Origin: Cyclina sinensis
Taxonomy: Eukaryota; Mollusca; Bivalvia; Venerida; Veneridae
Direction: 5' to 3'
Assembly (NCBI GenBank): GCA_012932295.1
Contig: JAAONU010000116.1
Location: forward strand, 1 to 64,000
DNA: 64,000 bases
Of this stretch, positions 22,312-34,639 are shown piece after piece (positions within the stretch are counted from its first letter, which is position 1; each line of letters opens with the position of its first letter). The translations under genes and the position numbers were made by a program. The notes under the pieces were generated by a model. It was given only the letters and a program-made list of their open reading frames with translations, was not told where the DNA came from and searched no databases.

Positions 22312-22543
22312 GGTTGTTTATCTGCATTAATCAGATAGTTTCAGATAGTTTATTTGCATTAATCAGATAGTTTCAGATAGTTTATCTGCATTAATCATAC
22401 AATTTCAGATAGTTTATATGCATTAATCATATAGTTTATATGCTTTAATCAGATAGTTTCAGATAGTTTATCTGCATTAATCAGATAGTTTTAGATAGTT
22501 TATCTGCATTAATCAGACAGTTTCAGACAGTTTATATACAAAC
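22312..22543 (+). repeat. 32-bp tandem repeat with paired AGATAG motifs
   Basis: About seven units of TTTATCTGCATTAATCAGAT plus AGTTTCAGATAG, some truncated. Each full unit carries two AGATAG boxes, matching the GATA-factor consensus WGATAR, and TGCATTAAT. It ends about 1.05 kb before the GPR19 start codon. A regulatory role is only a suggestion. Confidence 0.88.
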
Positions 22544-23596
22544 TGACATGAGTCCCACGTCATTTGGTCATTATCAGCAACTATATACAATGGACAAAGA
22601 CTACTCAATATGGTTCAATAATATAAAGTGATTAAAGTGATGAAGAGTCAACTAATAGATTTAAATATAACTGGTATGTAGAAAATAGGACCGAATTTAG
22701 ATGTGTTTTTAGGTAACAGTACATTTTTTGTTGAGTTTGTACGAAACAAACAAGTAATTTTACAATTCCGGTCTTCTTAATGATAGGGTAAATTTAGCAT
22801 TAGATACTGACATTACTCATTTACGTATATTCGAACATATACAAAGAGATTTTTTTTTACATGTCTTAAAACAGTCACTATGAAACTTTGATTCTTAAAT
22901 TGCACAATGGGTTCTAAAATAAGCCGGAAAAATTAAAATGAAAGCAAGCTTTTGACAAAAATTCCCTTTGGTCTTGTGCGTTTCTGTAGCAACGCTATCG
23001 ATCGCCTTATCTTCAAGTGATCCACATTCCGCCAGATGGCGGGTTTTAGGTCTGTTCAAGGTATATCAGTTGATTTAAAATAAATTGGTTTCTGATTCAA
23101 TCAAATTACTGACTGAAAACCATGCGGCGAAATGCTTTTACTTTTAATGACATACGTGTGTTCAGTCATAAGAAAGGCTGACATTTAATGACTGAAGTCA
23201 ACGGTGTGGATGTGAGAGTAGAATTATTTTTTCCTTCCATTAAAGGGTGAAAAAAAAACGTTTCTGGAGGATCAGATTCAAGAAGAAAATCTTTACTCAC
23301 AAAACAACAACACACTAGTCATAGCATGAACAAGTTTGAGGTTTTCCTTTAAGCCAAAGAAAGATTGAAATATTTTGAAAACCGATCCTTTGAGGCAAAG
23401 CTTTTACCAGTTCAAGGCCTTACCTCAATGTACCTAATGTCTACCAGTTAATCAGTCAATATCAACTTGCCTATGATTTCAGTCCTCGTTCTCTTTTGAA
23501 AATTATTTAATCTACAAAATAAAGCTATTTCTTTGTCTTTTGCTTTTTTGGGCACAGATTTGATTTATATTTCCAGGTTTTTAAAGTCAACGCAGA

Positions 23597-24772
23597 ATGA
23601 CGACCACTTTCAACTCCACTGTATCAATGTTAATCACATTACCAGGCGAGGACACTAGAAGGAATGACGCGGAATTTAGTGATGCACAACCCGTGTACAG
23701 AATTGTTATAGAGAGTATTTTATTTATTATCGTCTGGGTGACAAGTGTGCTCACAAATGTCTTAGTTTTCGTCGTGATCTACCGGAGCCGTCGGGTTCAG
23801 TCAACGACGAACTACTTTGTGGTTTCCATGGCATTTTCTGACCTTCTTCTGACCTTGTTTTGTGTGCCTTTCGTACTAACGAGAATTATTGCGAATAAAT
23901 GGGTGCTCGGCTCGGTAATGTGCCGGCTGGTGAGGTTTCTGCAAACATTCGCCCCGACGACGACTGTTTTGGTGCTTGTAACCATTTCAATAGACAGGTT
24001 TTACACAATAATATATCCTTTGAGTTTTAAAATAACCCGTGGGACGGCGAAACACTTAATATCGGGGTGCTGGATACTATCTTTCCTTTGCTGTGTGCCT
24101 TCTATATATTTCTACGAAACAATGTATTTCCAGAATTCAGAAAGACTAATCTGTCCACCTTTGATACCAAATAAAAATCTAGGGAGCGTAATATACGGAT
24201 CAATATTTGTTACATTAACGTATGTTCTTCCGATAATTTTTGTGATTATCGTTTATTCACGGATATTCAGATTTGTGTGGACAACCGGCGTCAATCACCG
24301 TCGGATTCGACGGACGACGAATCCGGTGGCAAGAAATAAAGTGAAAATGGTGAAAATGTTGATAATTGTTACTGCTTTGACATTTTTAGGCTTCAGCCCG
24401 CATTGTATTGTGCAGTTGTGTTTTACATTTATACCCCTGGAGTACGTTCACCCGGCGGTTTTCTTCTGCACTTTCCTTCTTCTGTTTTTAACTGTAGTGA
24501 TGAAACCTTTTATTTATATGCTCTATAACTCAAATTTCCGACGCGGTTGTCGAGAAGTGTTCTGCATGACTAATATGAAATGCTATCGCAGTCATACGTA
24601 TGCCATTACGACGGCCTCAAACTTTGGCAAGAAAAACCATGTCGGTGTGATGCCGACTGAAAACTGCCATCGAGCGACCTTGCAGTCCCCGACGTTTACT
24701 TTTAATCGAAATGTGATATCAGAGAAGACGGCGTGGCCTGTGTCGGCAAGCATTTCTACAACTTATCTGTAA
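23597..24772 (+). CDS. GPR19: GPR19-like class A G protein-coupled receptor
   Basis: A complete 391-residue intronless frame encoding a seven-helix plasma-membrane receptor. An N-glycosylation site (N6-S-T) precedes TM1 (about 37-62). TM2 is about 73-98; C109 at the top of TM3 and C186 in loop 2 are the likely disulfide pair. The DRY position reads IDRFYTIIYPLSFK (132-145), as in vertebrate GPR19, not DRY. TM6 has FSPHC (266-270) in place of CWxP, and the TM7 motif is KPFIYMLYN (303-311) instead of NPxxY. The tail FCMTNMKCYRSHTYAITT (322-339), a KKNHVG box and a terminal TAWP motif match vertebrate GPR19 closely, which gives the orthology call. In vertebrates adropin has been proposed as ligand, though this is debated. 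An acceptor-like ttatatttccag ends at 23576, so a 5' UTR exon probably lies upstream. The first Met is used because the frame begins just before TM1 at family length. Confidence 0.93.
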   Translation: MTTTFNSTVSMLITLPGEDTRRNDAEFSDAQPVYRIVIESILFIIVWVTSVLTNVLVFVVIYRSRRVQSTTNYFVVSMAFSDLLLTLFCVPFVLTRIIANKWVLGSVMCRLVRFLQTFAPTTTVLVLVTISIDRFYTIIYPLSFKITRGTAKHLISGCWILSFLCCVPSIYFYETMYFQNSERLICPPLIPNKNLGSVIYGSIFVTLTYVLPIIFVIIVYSRIFRFVWTTGVNHRRIRRTTNPVARNKVKMVKMLIIVTALTFLGFSPHCIVQLCFTFIPLEYVHPAVFFCTFLLLFLTVVMKPFIYMLYNSNFRRGCREVFCMTNMKCYRSHTYAITTASNFGKKNHVGVMPTENCHRATLQSPTFTFNRNVISEKTAWPVSASISTTYL

Positions 24773-25660
24773 ATTCACGGAAAAAGAAGCGACAAGATAA
24801 CGCGTACTATTCTTGGCTGGAAAATTTGGAAAGTGTTGTGTCAGTTTCATACATTTCAGCGGTTTTCTGAAGCAGCGGTTTTCTAGTGCAAGTTGTTGAA
24901 CCATATGTGGTCCACGATGGAACTTTGATGTACATTTTAATGAACGACAGTTTTCTTTTTTTTCAACAATAGTGTATGTTTCAGATAGACACAGCAGTCA
25001 TGCAGAAGAGGAATGGGTATGCAATCAGCCATGGTCTAACAGCAGGTTTTGTGTCCTTCAGTTACATCGAGTTTCCTTGAGATATTCTACATCTCTTATT
25101 CAAGGAAAATCAGGATAAAATGTAATTCTTTTTTGTAGTACATATGAAAATTCTTGTTAAAAATCCTTTATTTTTTAAGAAAGCAAAATCTAATTGCTTA
25201 CCTTTAACTAAATAATGACTGTGCTGCCGATCCCTTGGTGCCATGAATATACATTAAGTCCTTGTTAGCTTATAATACTGTTATCAACATAACGAACAAC
25301 TTACTAATTTTAATCTGTTTTTACTGAAAACGATTCGGTGAGAATGGTCATTTTTTTATTCTGAAGAAGGTAAATTTGTTTAAAGCATGAACTAAAGGAT
25401 GCAAACGGAAAATGAAAACGAGGCTGACAAGAAGAAGAGCCAAAGAACTGAAGATTATAAAAAATATACTTCTCATTACATTTATCACTTTCATTTAATG
25501 ACATTCACATAATTATATATTGTACTTACTTATATTTATTGATCAAATATTCTGTTTTGTACTTATTATATTCATTAATAATTGTTTTGTTTTGTACAAT
25601 ATTGAGCAATATTGTTTTTTGTTGACTACTTGCGACAATAAAAGTTATCTAAAAAGACTC
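24773..25660 (+). other. Probable 3' UTR of the GPR19 gene
   Basis: AT-rich sequence after the stop codon with an AATAAA at 25637-25642. No other gene is seen. The extent is inferred only from that signal. Confidence 0.35.
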
Positions 25661-27330
25661 CACATGTGGACATTCAATTATTTACTAGTGTATATTTATC
25701 TGTGACGGATTTCATTGCATGGTCTTTACAGGTGCATATATAGCTATGTTGGACATTTCACTTATTAATTATCGACAGCTGGTACACAGTGTCCTAGGTT
25801 CATTGACAAAAGCTGCTCACATATCAGTGCTGTCCGCATACCGATTGCTATATTTTGTCCATGAAATTTTGCGTTTTGCCATCCTTTCTTTCTTCTTCGG
25901 GAATGTCTATTTGCTGCTAATAGAAATTAAGATATCTCCCACTAAGGTCAAACAGTTATGACAATACTTACGCAAACAATTAATACATAATTCTGAAATT
26001 TTCACAAAAACCACTCAAATTTACCTGTCCTGTCTTATTTACTTTTCTCACTTCGATTTTGTGAAACTCAGTTCGTACCCATCGAATGAATATATAAGTA
26101 AATGAGGGTTGTTACTGAAAGGCTTGTTTCTTAGTATTTCAAAGCATTTCACAAAACAGCATGTATCACGAGAAAGCAAGGTAACTATTCTTAATTATTT
26201 TTTATAGCTAGGCCAAAGTATGCTGCCCTGAAGTATTCCTTCTGATAATTGGAAGAGCTAAAACCATCTGTACATTCGTTTCGTTTGAACTTGCAGTGCG
26301 TGCGTGCGTGTGCGTGTGTGCGCGCGCGCGCGCGTGTGTGTGTACCTGCGTGTGAATGACGGAAGTAACTTTCTTTCAGTCATTGTATTTTATTATACTG
26401 ATACAGTATTTTTTAAAGTTTATTAATGTCAAAGCAGGTTCCTGCGTGAACATGTATACAGTAAGATTACTTGTTTTTGAATATCTGTTTGTTAGAAGAG
26501 CATATATGCTTTGCTTTGTACCAGACGGTATAGACCCCTCTTTTTAAATTAATGTAATGGTTTATTTTCCTGCAGCTGCGTGTTATACAATAACAAAAGA
26601 ATCTCGATATATTGTGTTATTGTTTTCCTAAGATGAGAAACAATGCCGTATATAGCTTAGGAACTTGAGACAGACGAAGTAGATGACCTTAAAAAAAAGA
26701 TTCATATTGATTTGCTTTTTAATATTGTTGAGCATTATCTACTGGCAACCTAATTCCGACATATGGTTCTTTCAAATAACAATTTGCAGCCATGTCCAAG
26801 AACATGGTGAGTGCAAGTACAGAGCGATTGATTGACTTCTCAGATCACATGAAAATTTGATTAAAACCCTGTGTAGCAAAATGTGGAAAAAGTACTTTTA
26901 AGTAATGAGCCTAGTGGTACACATTTCCAAAGCATTTGGCACTTTGGTGCTCGAAATAGGACAGTTTGTTGGAAAGACCGAAATTTTGCTTAAGTATAGT
27001 TTTCATCAGGAAAATTTGATAACATATTGCAAAAGTCGCTCTATTTGAGTAGATTTTACAGTACTTGATAAGACATTATCACCTAGAATCTGAGAACATA
27101 TTATCGTCAATTCAACATTTCGTGTTCAAAGCCATTGGCTTTTTTTATCATTTTTTCCGTTACTCATATCTTATCGGCAGTCGTTGGATACACAGAGATG
27201 TAAATCATCCGTAAGAAAGTGACATTTATTTTCAGAAGCCTTGCCTAGCGTAAGGTTACACATATTTACTAATCAGTGACCACAACCACTTGTCACTGAG
27301 ATGAACTTCTGAAAGACACCTTACATATAT
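25661..27330. other. Non-coding, no gene seen
   Basis: Only a (GT)n(GC)n simple repeat at 26296-26343 stands out. Short frames lack recognisable domains. Confidence 0.5.
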
Positions 27331-27334
27331 AAAA

Positions 27335-30300
27335 AAAAGACATGCTAATGTCATATAAAAACAGATGCTTTTATTTTTTCTAATTTGGGTTGCTTGTAAT
27401 GATGTTCAATATAAGTAATGAACGGCTGCAAAAATTAAGTAAATAAAATCTCTGATTGTTAGTTATATAAGGTCGATTAGAGAGGCTAGTCAAGCTTAGT
27501 CATGTAACTTGAACACTTACAGTAATTACTCTGCACTGTTGTCTCTCATTTCTATAATGGAGGGTTATATAATTGCCTTTATACTACTAAAGGTAGGAAC
27601 CAGACATCTTGTACAATAAAAAGAAAAAAAATACAGCACAGCTAATTGAAATACTAGCCCACATAATGTCAATGCTCAGGTTGTTAATGTCTGACCTACA
27701 GAGCCATGTTCACAAAATTAATGGACTGTTTTTTTAGAAAATATGGCAAAATCTCTATATATCGCATCACGATAAGCCTGAATTATATTAGATTGCTCCC
27801 ATTTTTAATCAATCAGTTAAGAAAAGCGCCTTATCAAAAATATAGCAAAAATCCAGCCTATTTTCCTGAGTTACAATTTAACAAAAACTTTTAATATTTG
27901 GACAGAAACAAAAACCATGTAAGTACACGCAATTTTATCATTAGACAATGTAAACAAAGCTTAACAAACAAATTATGCTAGTATTTCATTTATTGTTTCT
28001 TACCCATTAACAATTAAATATTTGGACATAAACACAAACAAACTAGTTAAACGTACTTCATGTGGCAATTTAAACAGAGCTTTTCTGGAATTTCAAATCC
28101 AGACAATGGAAAAGTCAAGCAAGCTTTTTTTTGGGCTCAGTCTGCCTAGTGTTTTGCAATATAAATAGAACCAGTCTGCTTATTTTAACAAGAACACGTC
28201 GAAAATAGAATTATTAAAATATCAGTAAATATATTATCGTTTATTATCATGGTCCATAAGTGAACATATAGGGAAAAGAAGAAAATACTATACCGAAAAG
28301 TAGATGATGCATATTTTGATTAACAGAATGTAATTTAGTAGCATTTTTTATTTTTTAAAACAACATTCTAACACTATCCAAAATTCGCCGACAATAAGCA
28401 AAGAAGGAATTGACCGTGATTTATCATATTCGTTATATAACGCTCAATACAAATGCGCGCCCGCTGACGTCACTGCAAACCACTTTCGACTGTTCTAATT
28501 TGTCATTGTAAACCGTTAATTAAAAAAAAAATATTTTGTACGTGAAATTTTGTCTAGGACTAAATTATGTTCTTAAATGATCATCTATGATAAAACTACA
28601 GATATTTAAATTCTTAACTGATAAACTAAAAATGACCTTGTTGTTTTAATTTTCACGAGGGAAATGAACAACTGGGTAAACGAAATAAAATCTAGTCTGA
28701 CAGGGACAATAGCCATAAAAATGACATGATAAGCGGTGCACATAATTGTGCACCTTTTAACTATACGTATGTGTTAGAATGGAAGTAGATTTTAAAGTTG
28801 TCGTGATCTACTGTCGAATAGAGCACGGTTTCTCGTTCAGATGCTTATAGCCTTCGTGCTTAAATTACTACGCATCTGAACTCGACACCGTGCTATATTT
28901 GACGGTAGATCACTCAAACTTAAAATCAATTTCCTAAATATAATTGCCGTGCAACAACATAAGCAGTTTCTCTGCAGCTAATAATGTCCTTTCAGCATGG
29001 CATGATATATGGCGTTTTTGCATCAAAACCATTACTTATTGAATTTTAACAAATATCTTATCAACAAGATTAAAGATGTCAAACCACCGTTTACTATAGT
29101 TAGTGTTGCAATGAAACAGAAAATCGAACAGCAATATAAGCAATCCAGCCTTTGTATGTTTTATAATTTTATTCATCAAATTCCTTGATGCACTCCTACT
29201 GTTATTAAAAAGTTGGGAAACAATTGCCATATCCACTTAGATTAAAAATAAAATGTTATTTGTCTGTCAGCCTTGTAATAACCAGTAAGAACTAGTTTTC
29301 AGCCATAAAAGGATCACAATTAATCTAGAAACTAAATTAGGAACTTTAAGTCTGAGATCTTTAAAAATCAATATTTATTGATTCATTATATAATGTTACT
29401 AATGAGAAAATGATTTTTAAGCTTATATTCAGAGATGGCAGACTGGTTAAACAGATTTTGTCTTAAAGCTAAAACTGGATTTAATTAAACTACGGCTGAT
29501 ACAAATAGCAATACGTCCCCGAATTTACAAATCTGTCAAAATGGGTAAACTATAAATCTAAGCACATTTATTTATTATCTTAATAATTTCAGATTATTCT
29601 TATTCGATGGCATTATGTCCAAATAAAATATTTAGAGTGGACTATAAGAAGAAGTGTCTTTATGAGTACAATATAAACTCGCTATGAATGAAAAGGTTAC
29701 CACTGTTTTGTATTGCTACCACATAAAATGAATTTGAACTATTTTTGTAGTTGCTGAATTTACTTGTCATCTACATCATATTTCAAAGCCTTTCGTTTTT
29801 CCGACTATCAACAGATACGCCAACTGTCACAATCTAAAACATTTCTAGCCTTTGACTAAGTAACAGATTTATTTTGAAGCCATGGTAACCTTTCCATTCC
29901 GTGGTGGATAAAATATTCTCAGATGTGAACACAACACGTTTATTTATCATTTAATCATCTAGCAAGAAGTAAGATATTAATGAGTTGTTTTGTGTATCTA
30001 GTTACTATTATATAAGTTACAAAATCTGACTGTTAGAAATTATTCACTTGTCACACTGTTAAGAATTCTGCTATAACACAGGTTCCTATAACATTTTTAA
30101 ATACGATAGTTTCTTAAGATTTTCAGTGCATTGAACACATACTAAAAGGATGGTAATTAACATGAAAAATCCTAAATGATATAAAATAATAGTATAAAGT
30201 TTTAGTAAATACAGGTTCCCCGTTTTTAATGAAAAATTGTCCGCTGGTTTCCATTGTTTCATATTAAAGTAAGTAGAGAGAATTCTCCAAAGGCGGTTTT

Positions 30301-31885
30301 GTGACAATGTGTTAGGTGTTAGTTGGGGTTGAAGGAAAGAAACTTTATCAAAGAGTCACAGACCCCTCACAATCATGGAGCCAATGATCTCTAAAAAAGT
30401 TCATTGACATAAAATAACTGTCGCTCCAAACTTCTTAGAAATCAGAAAGCTTTAAAATTCAGGTATTTGTAAAGATAAACAATAAACAATATTAAACAGT
30501 TATAAAGAAAGTTAAAAAAAAACTTGTTTCACAAATTCTGAAATCTCTGCTTGTTAATAACATGGCTATTTCAAATGTGTTATAGAAACCGACAAAGAAT
30601 ACAAAATCATAAGTAGGCCTTATTCAGATATGGGTTTCCTTCTTTCTTAGACATATCCATTGGCCAGACATTCATATTGTGTAGTTTTAAATTTCGAGAA
30701 AATGTGGAAAAAGAAAATTTCACAATGGAATTCTGAACTTTATTAACGTAGTTGTAAAATCAACTTTGCCCTAAACTGTGTTATAAAAAAAGACTTTAAA
30801 AAATATTTTATATTTAAAATTAATATCTGACAGAATACAGTACAAACTGAATTACATTTAATTAATTAGTAAAGAAATACTATAATCATATAAATTTTAA
30901 GACACTCACTGAAATTATTGTTTCATGTTATATAAAAGTGGTGCTTAAACTCCGTTCAATTCTTTTTTTTTTAAACTTTTTTTAATTCATGCCTGTCTCA
31001 AACAAAGATGAATAAAAACTTTTTTTCCGAAGGTACCCTATATGACAATTTTATTTATAAATTGTTATATTTGCATAAGCAGTTTTATGACCCTTTAAAA
31101 TACAAACAGCTCATTTGTAGACAGTAAACTTGTTAAAATCTCATTTGCAAACATTAAGAGCGCAAAAAAGCTCGTATCATTCAATGTGTAAAAAAGCTCA
31201 TTTCTAGCCATTCAAAGTCTGAGAAAAATCAACTTTTATTCAAATAAAGTGTAAAAAGGTCATTTGTTGACATTCAAAGTGAAAAACGCTTACATGGATG
31301 TTTTACCATAATCATATGTCAAGTCTTTATGTTGTAATAACTTTAAACTTCACAAGAAGAGAAAAAAGGATCAAATATTTAATCTGAATTATACTACGTG
31401 TACTATACTTTAAAAGTTTTGCATTATGAGAAGCCTCTAAGTAAAGTTGACAAACTATTACAAAATAAGCATAAATCATATGCACATATGATTCAGCATT
31501 CCTGCCTAGCACCCCACTCAATTGTATTGGTGGACAGAAAAAAAAGACAAAACACGTTTCTACATAGTTTGTTCACATAACTTAACTGAAATTAATATTT
31601 GTTTTTTAAAAACAATTCCCACAACAATATCCATTTCAGTGACAAAGAAAACAAGAACTCGTTTAATAACAAATCCAGTCAGTATGATTTATGAACAGCT
31701 TTATCGTCCTTGATGTTATAAACTCGATGAGATTCAAACCACTAAATTAACCATCTAAACGGCAAATCAAATACTACTTCATGAAAGAATCTCATAAAGA
31801 TTAATCATAAAAATGTCTGTGATAACGTTTGCCTTACCTAACTGTGAACAGATTGCAAAAACAACTTGTAAACAACTTAAAAAAT
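27335..31885 (-). other. Diverged duplicate of the KIF21 3' flank
   Basis: Three blocks here match, in the same order and orientation, blocks of the KIF21 3' flank: 27340-27600 with 44692-44945 (shared GCTTGTAATGA, GGAGGGTTATATAA), 31285-31312 with 45414-45440 (TGGATGTTTTA), and 31725-31860 with 46570-46710 (TTACCTAACTGTGAACAG). Both 5'-most blocks carry a minus-strand AATAAA (27370-27375 here). No KIF21 exon was found next to it. The intervening sequence has no recognisable gene. This is read as a decayed segmental copy; identity was judged by eye. Confidence 0.6.
28781..28934. repeat. Long hairpin (arms ~60 bp, loop ~27 nt)
   Basis: The left arm at 28789-28844 and right arm at 28872-28926 are inverted repeats with a few mismatches: ATAGAGCACGG / CCGTGCTATAT, GTTCAGATGC / GCATCTGAAC, GTGATCTAC / GTAGATCAC. 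Weaker pairing extends outwards by about eight bases. It could be a small MITE or a transcribed hairpin RNA; no coding sequence is present. Confidence 0.85.
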
Positions 31886-31889
31886 ATAG

Positions 31890-34080
31890 AAAATTTGTCT
31901 TCTTGCACATTTTCTTTCTTATTTTCGTAGAAACTCCACAAGAAGGTTTCAACATCAGCCCATACACAAAAAGATAGGGATTTGTCTGTCAGACAGTACA
32001 ATCTGTGAATATGGTTGTGCTTGGTTCATAAATTTAAGCTCATTTTTTAAACACTTAAAATATTCTTTGTTCCCTTTTCAGAAAATTTTGCGTCTTGTTT
32101 GAAAATACCATGAATGTGCTTTATTAATGAGTTTACGAAAGTACACCTTTTCTGTACAAAAATATACACATGTCATGTTCTTCATTTTTCACATACATTG
32201 ACCTCTAACTTATGCCAGTACACTTGTTCTTGCTTCGCAATTTTTCATAAAATCTTTGTTTCAAACTAGGCATAAATATGCATAAAATAATATTTTGTAA
32301 TCAGTTGTGTAAATACCTTATTCACAAATTTAAACTTAACTGTTTCAGGCATTTAAGACTGATATGAAAATCTAGAAAAAGAAATAGTTAAGCATATTGT
32401 GTAAATGATGTTTGTTGTGGATTTAGAGATGTATAGCTATACATTAATTGTATGTAGGATAAAATATATTCTAAGTACATATGAAATATGGTATTACATA
32501 TATGGTATATGAGATTATTTTACCCAATCATCCCTTTTACAAAAACCATACAACACTGTACCGTGCTAACTCAATCATGATCAATCACGATCTGGAATTT
32601 CTTATCATATTTTCTTATCTAAATCACATTAATACAGTCATATTAAGCAATCCACTTGACCTTAGAAACTAAATCAACGATTATGATAAACTTGTTTACA
32701 AATTCTGGCACGGAATTCGCATGTAATATTTCTACCTTAACAGTACTTTCACGGAAAAAAATCGTTATTTATCTGACATTAGAAGTTTCATCAGGTCCAT
32801 AACATTTCTCTATCATGCTGTTAGCAGGGGCTTACCTTGCATTCAGGAAATAATGAAGCACATTGGATTAATGATATCGTCTCGAGAGACCGGAACAAAG
32901 TAAAACACAGATGGGTTTTAGATATTTAAAAGATTTATCGCAATTGTTAAAGCATTTGCCAGACAATTCAGTGGTTTTCAAAGACATTAAAAAACGCACA
33001 TATAAGATAGAGGCTAACACTTTTTAATACAATTCTGATATTTGTACTGACAGTGTACATTTTGAAATACTAGTAAACAAATATGATTTCTGCATCCGTC
33101 AACATTGTTTTTTGAAACAAAATCTGATATTTGATACACAATAAAAATATAAAAAGAAATTTATTAAATGACATACAATTACAAACATTACAATTAACAT
33201 ACGTATAAAATCTTATGTTTTAGAGCTACAGATGATATTGAATGACTTCTGAGGTGACTTGCGTGCATGTCATAATTATGCCAGGGTCCATATTTTCAAC
33301 ACTGCTCACCAAATATATAAAAAAATGGTTGTAAAAGCATCAAGGCTGATTATTCCCAAATTCATCTTCCCAAATACTATGGAAAACGTAAGGTCAAGGT
33401 CATCTGTTTATGCACAGAGAGCAAAATTTGACACAGGTGCCTAATGAAGTAAGAGACGCCACTAAATCTCTTTGTCTTTTTTTGTCTCTGTCATTTGAAG
33501 CTCGAACAAAGTTGGCAGGAAAGGCGTACTGTCCAGGCGTAACAAAGTAACATTAAGAATATCAATAGGAGACCCACTTAATGATTTTAGGTAAATGCTT
33601 TAAAGAAGTAGTTAGCAGGACAGGACTTTATAAAATACCTACAAATCTTTGATACTATTTTTCATGATCGTCTAAACAAGAAATACTAAACCATAACAAT
33701 TCAGATTTCGCTGTAAAAGTATATGTAATAATTTATGTACATGTTATCACCCAAAACACTACTAAAGGACGGTTTGGTTGATATAAAGGGATGTTCCCAC
33801 TCGTATAAACAAAGTTCACGTGACCGACAATTCTGGTCGACGATACCTAACAAATAGTAACGTCTTCGCATAGTTTCAGCTTAGAAACTTGGACTCGAGA
33901 ACACAAAGTATGTAAATTATGTTCAACACGTAAGATAGAGAAAGAATTCCATTTCCCTTTATCGTTATCTTAGAACGATGTTTAACTATATTATTGTATC
34001 TGGCCAACGTTACCAGTATTTCCGTTATTTAATCAGTTTCGTGTCTGCAAATTTAAAGAAAACAAGAGACGTTTGAACAA
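31890..34080. other. Non-coding, no gene seen
   Basis: AT-rich sequence with no supported exon. A CACGTG E-box-like element lies at about 33818-33823. Confidence 0.5.
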
Positions 34081-34084
34081 CTGG

Positions 34085-34635
34085 TCTTAAAATCAATATG
34101 GGCCAACTACAGGTCATGACCAACTACACTTCCAAATCTGAACCTCCAGCTTTTGTGGAGGTAACTGTAACCTTGACCTTTGATTTACTGACCTCAAAAT
34201 TAATAGAGATCATCTACTGGTCGTGATCAACCTCCCCACCAAATCTGAGGACTGTAGGCCATAGCGTTCTCTAGTTATTGACTGAAGATGATCGTGACCT
34301 TGACATACTGATCCCGAAAACAATAAAGAAGAGCAACCATTCTATGAAGTTTGAATGCTGTGGGCTAAATGATACTCGAGTTTTTGAGCGGGCATGGTTT
34401 TCAAATTAAAGGTGACAGTGACTACGGCCCAATATACTGACCTCTAAAACAATATTGGCCTTTTACTCAATAAGAGCAACGACCCTATGAAGTTTGAAGG
34501 TTGTAGTCCAAATGGTACTCGAGTTATTGATCAGACAATATCTGGTCTACGGACGGACCGACATGTGCAAAGCAATATATCCCTGCTTCTTCGAACGGGT
34601 GTGTGTGTGGGGGTGGGGGGTGGGGGGGGGGGTGC
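34085..34635 (+). repeat. Array of ~150-bp degenerate units ending in G-rich tract
   Basis: Repeating phrases (GGTCATGACCAACTACAC, CTGGTCGTGATCAACCTCCC, ACTCGAGTTATTGA / ACTCGAGTTTTTGA, CTATGAAGTTTGAA) recur about every 150 bp and end in GGACGGACCGACATGTGC and a G-rich run at 34602-34634. It is of the same general architecture as the arrays at 6.9, 38.3 and 60.4 kb. Confidence 0.75.
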
Positions 34636-34639
34636 ATAA

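Noticed and set aside
28441..28500. TGACGTCA (CRE) at 28465-28472 in a GC-richer patch
   Set aside because: An isolated 8-bp match with no gene starting nearby.
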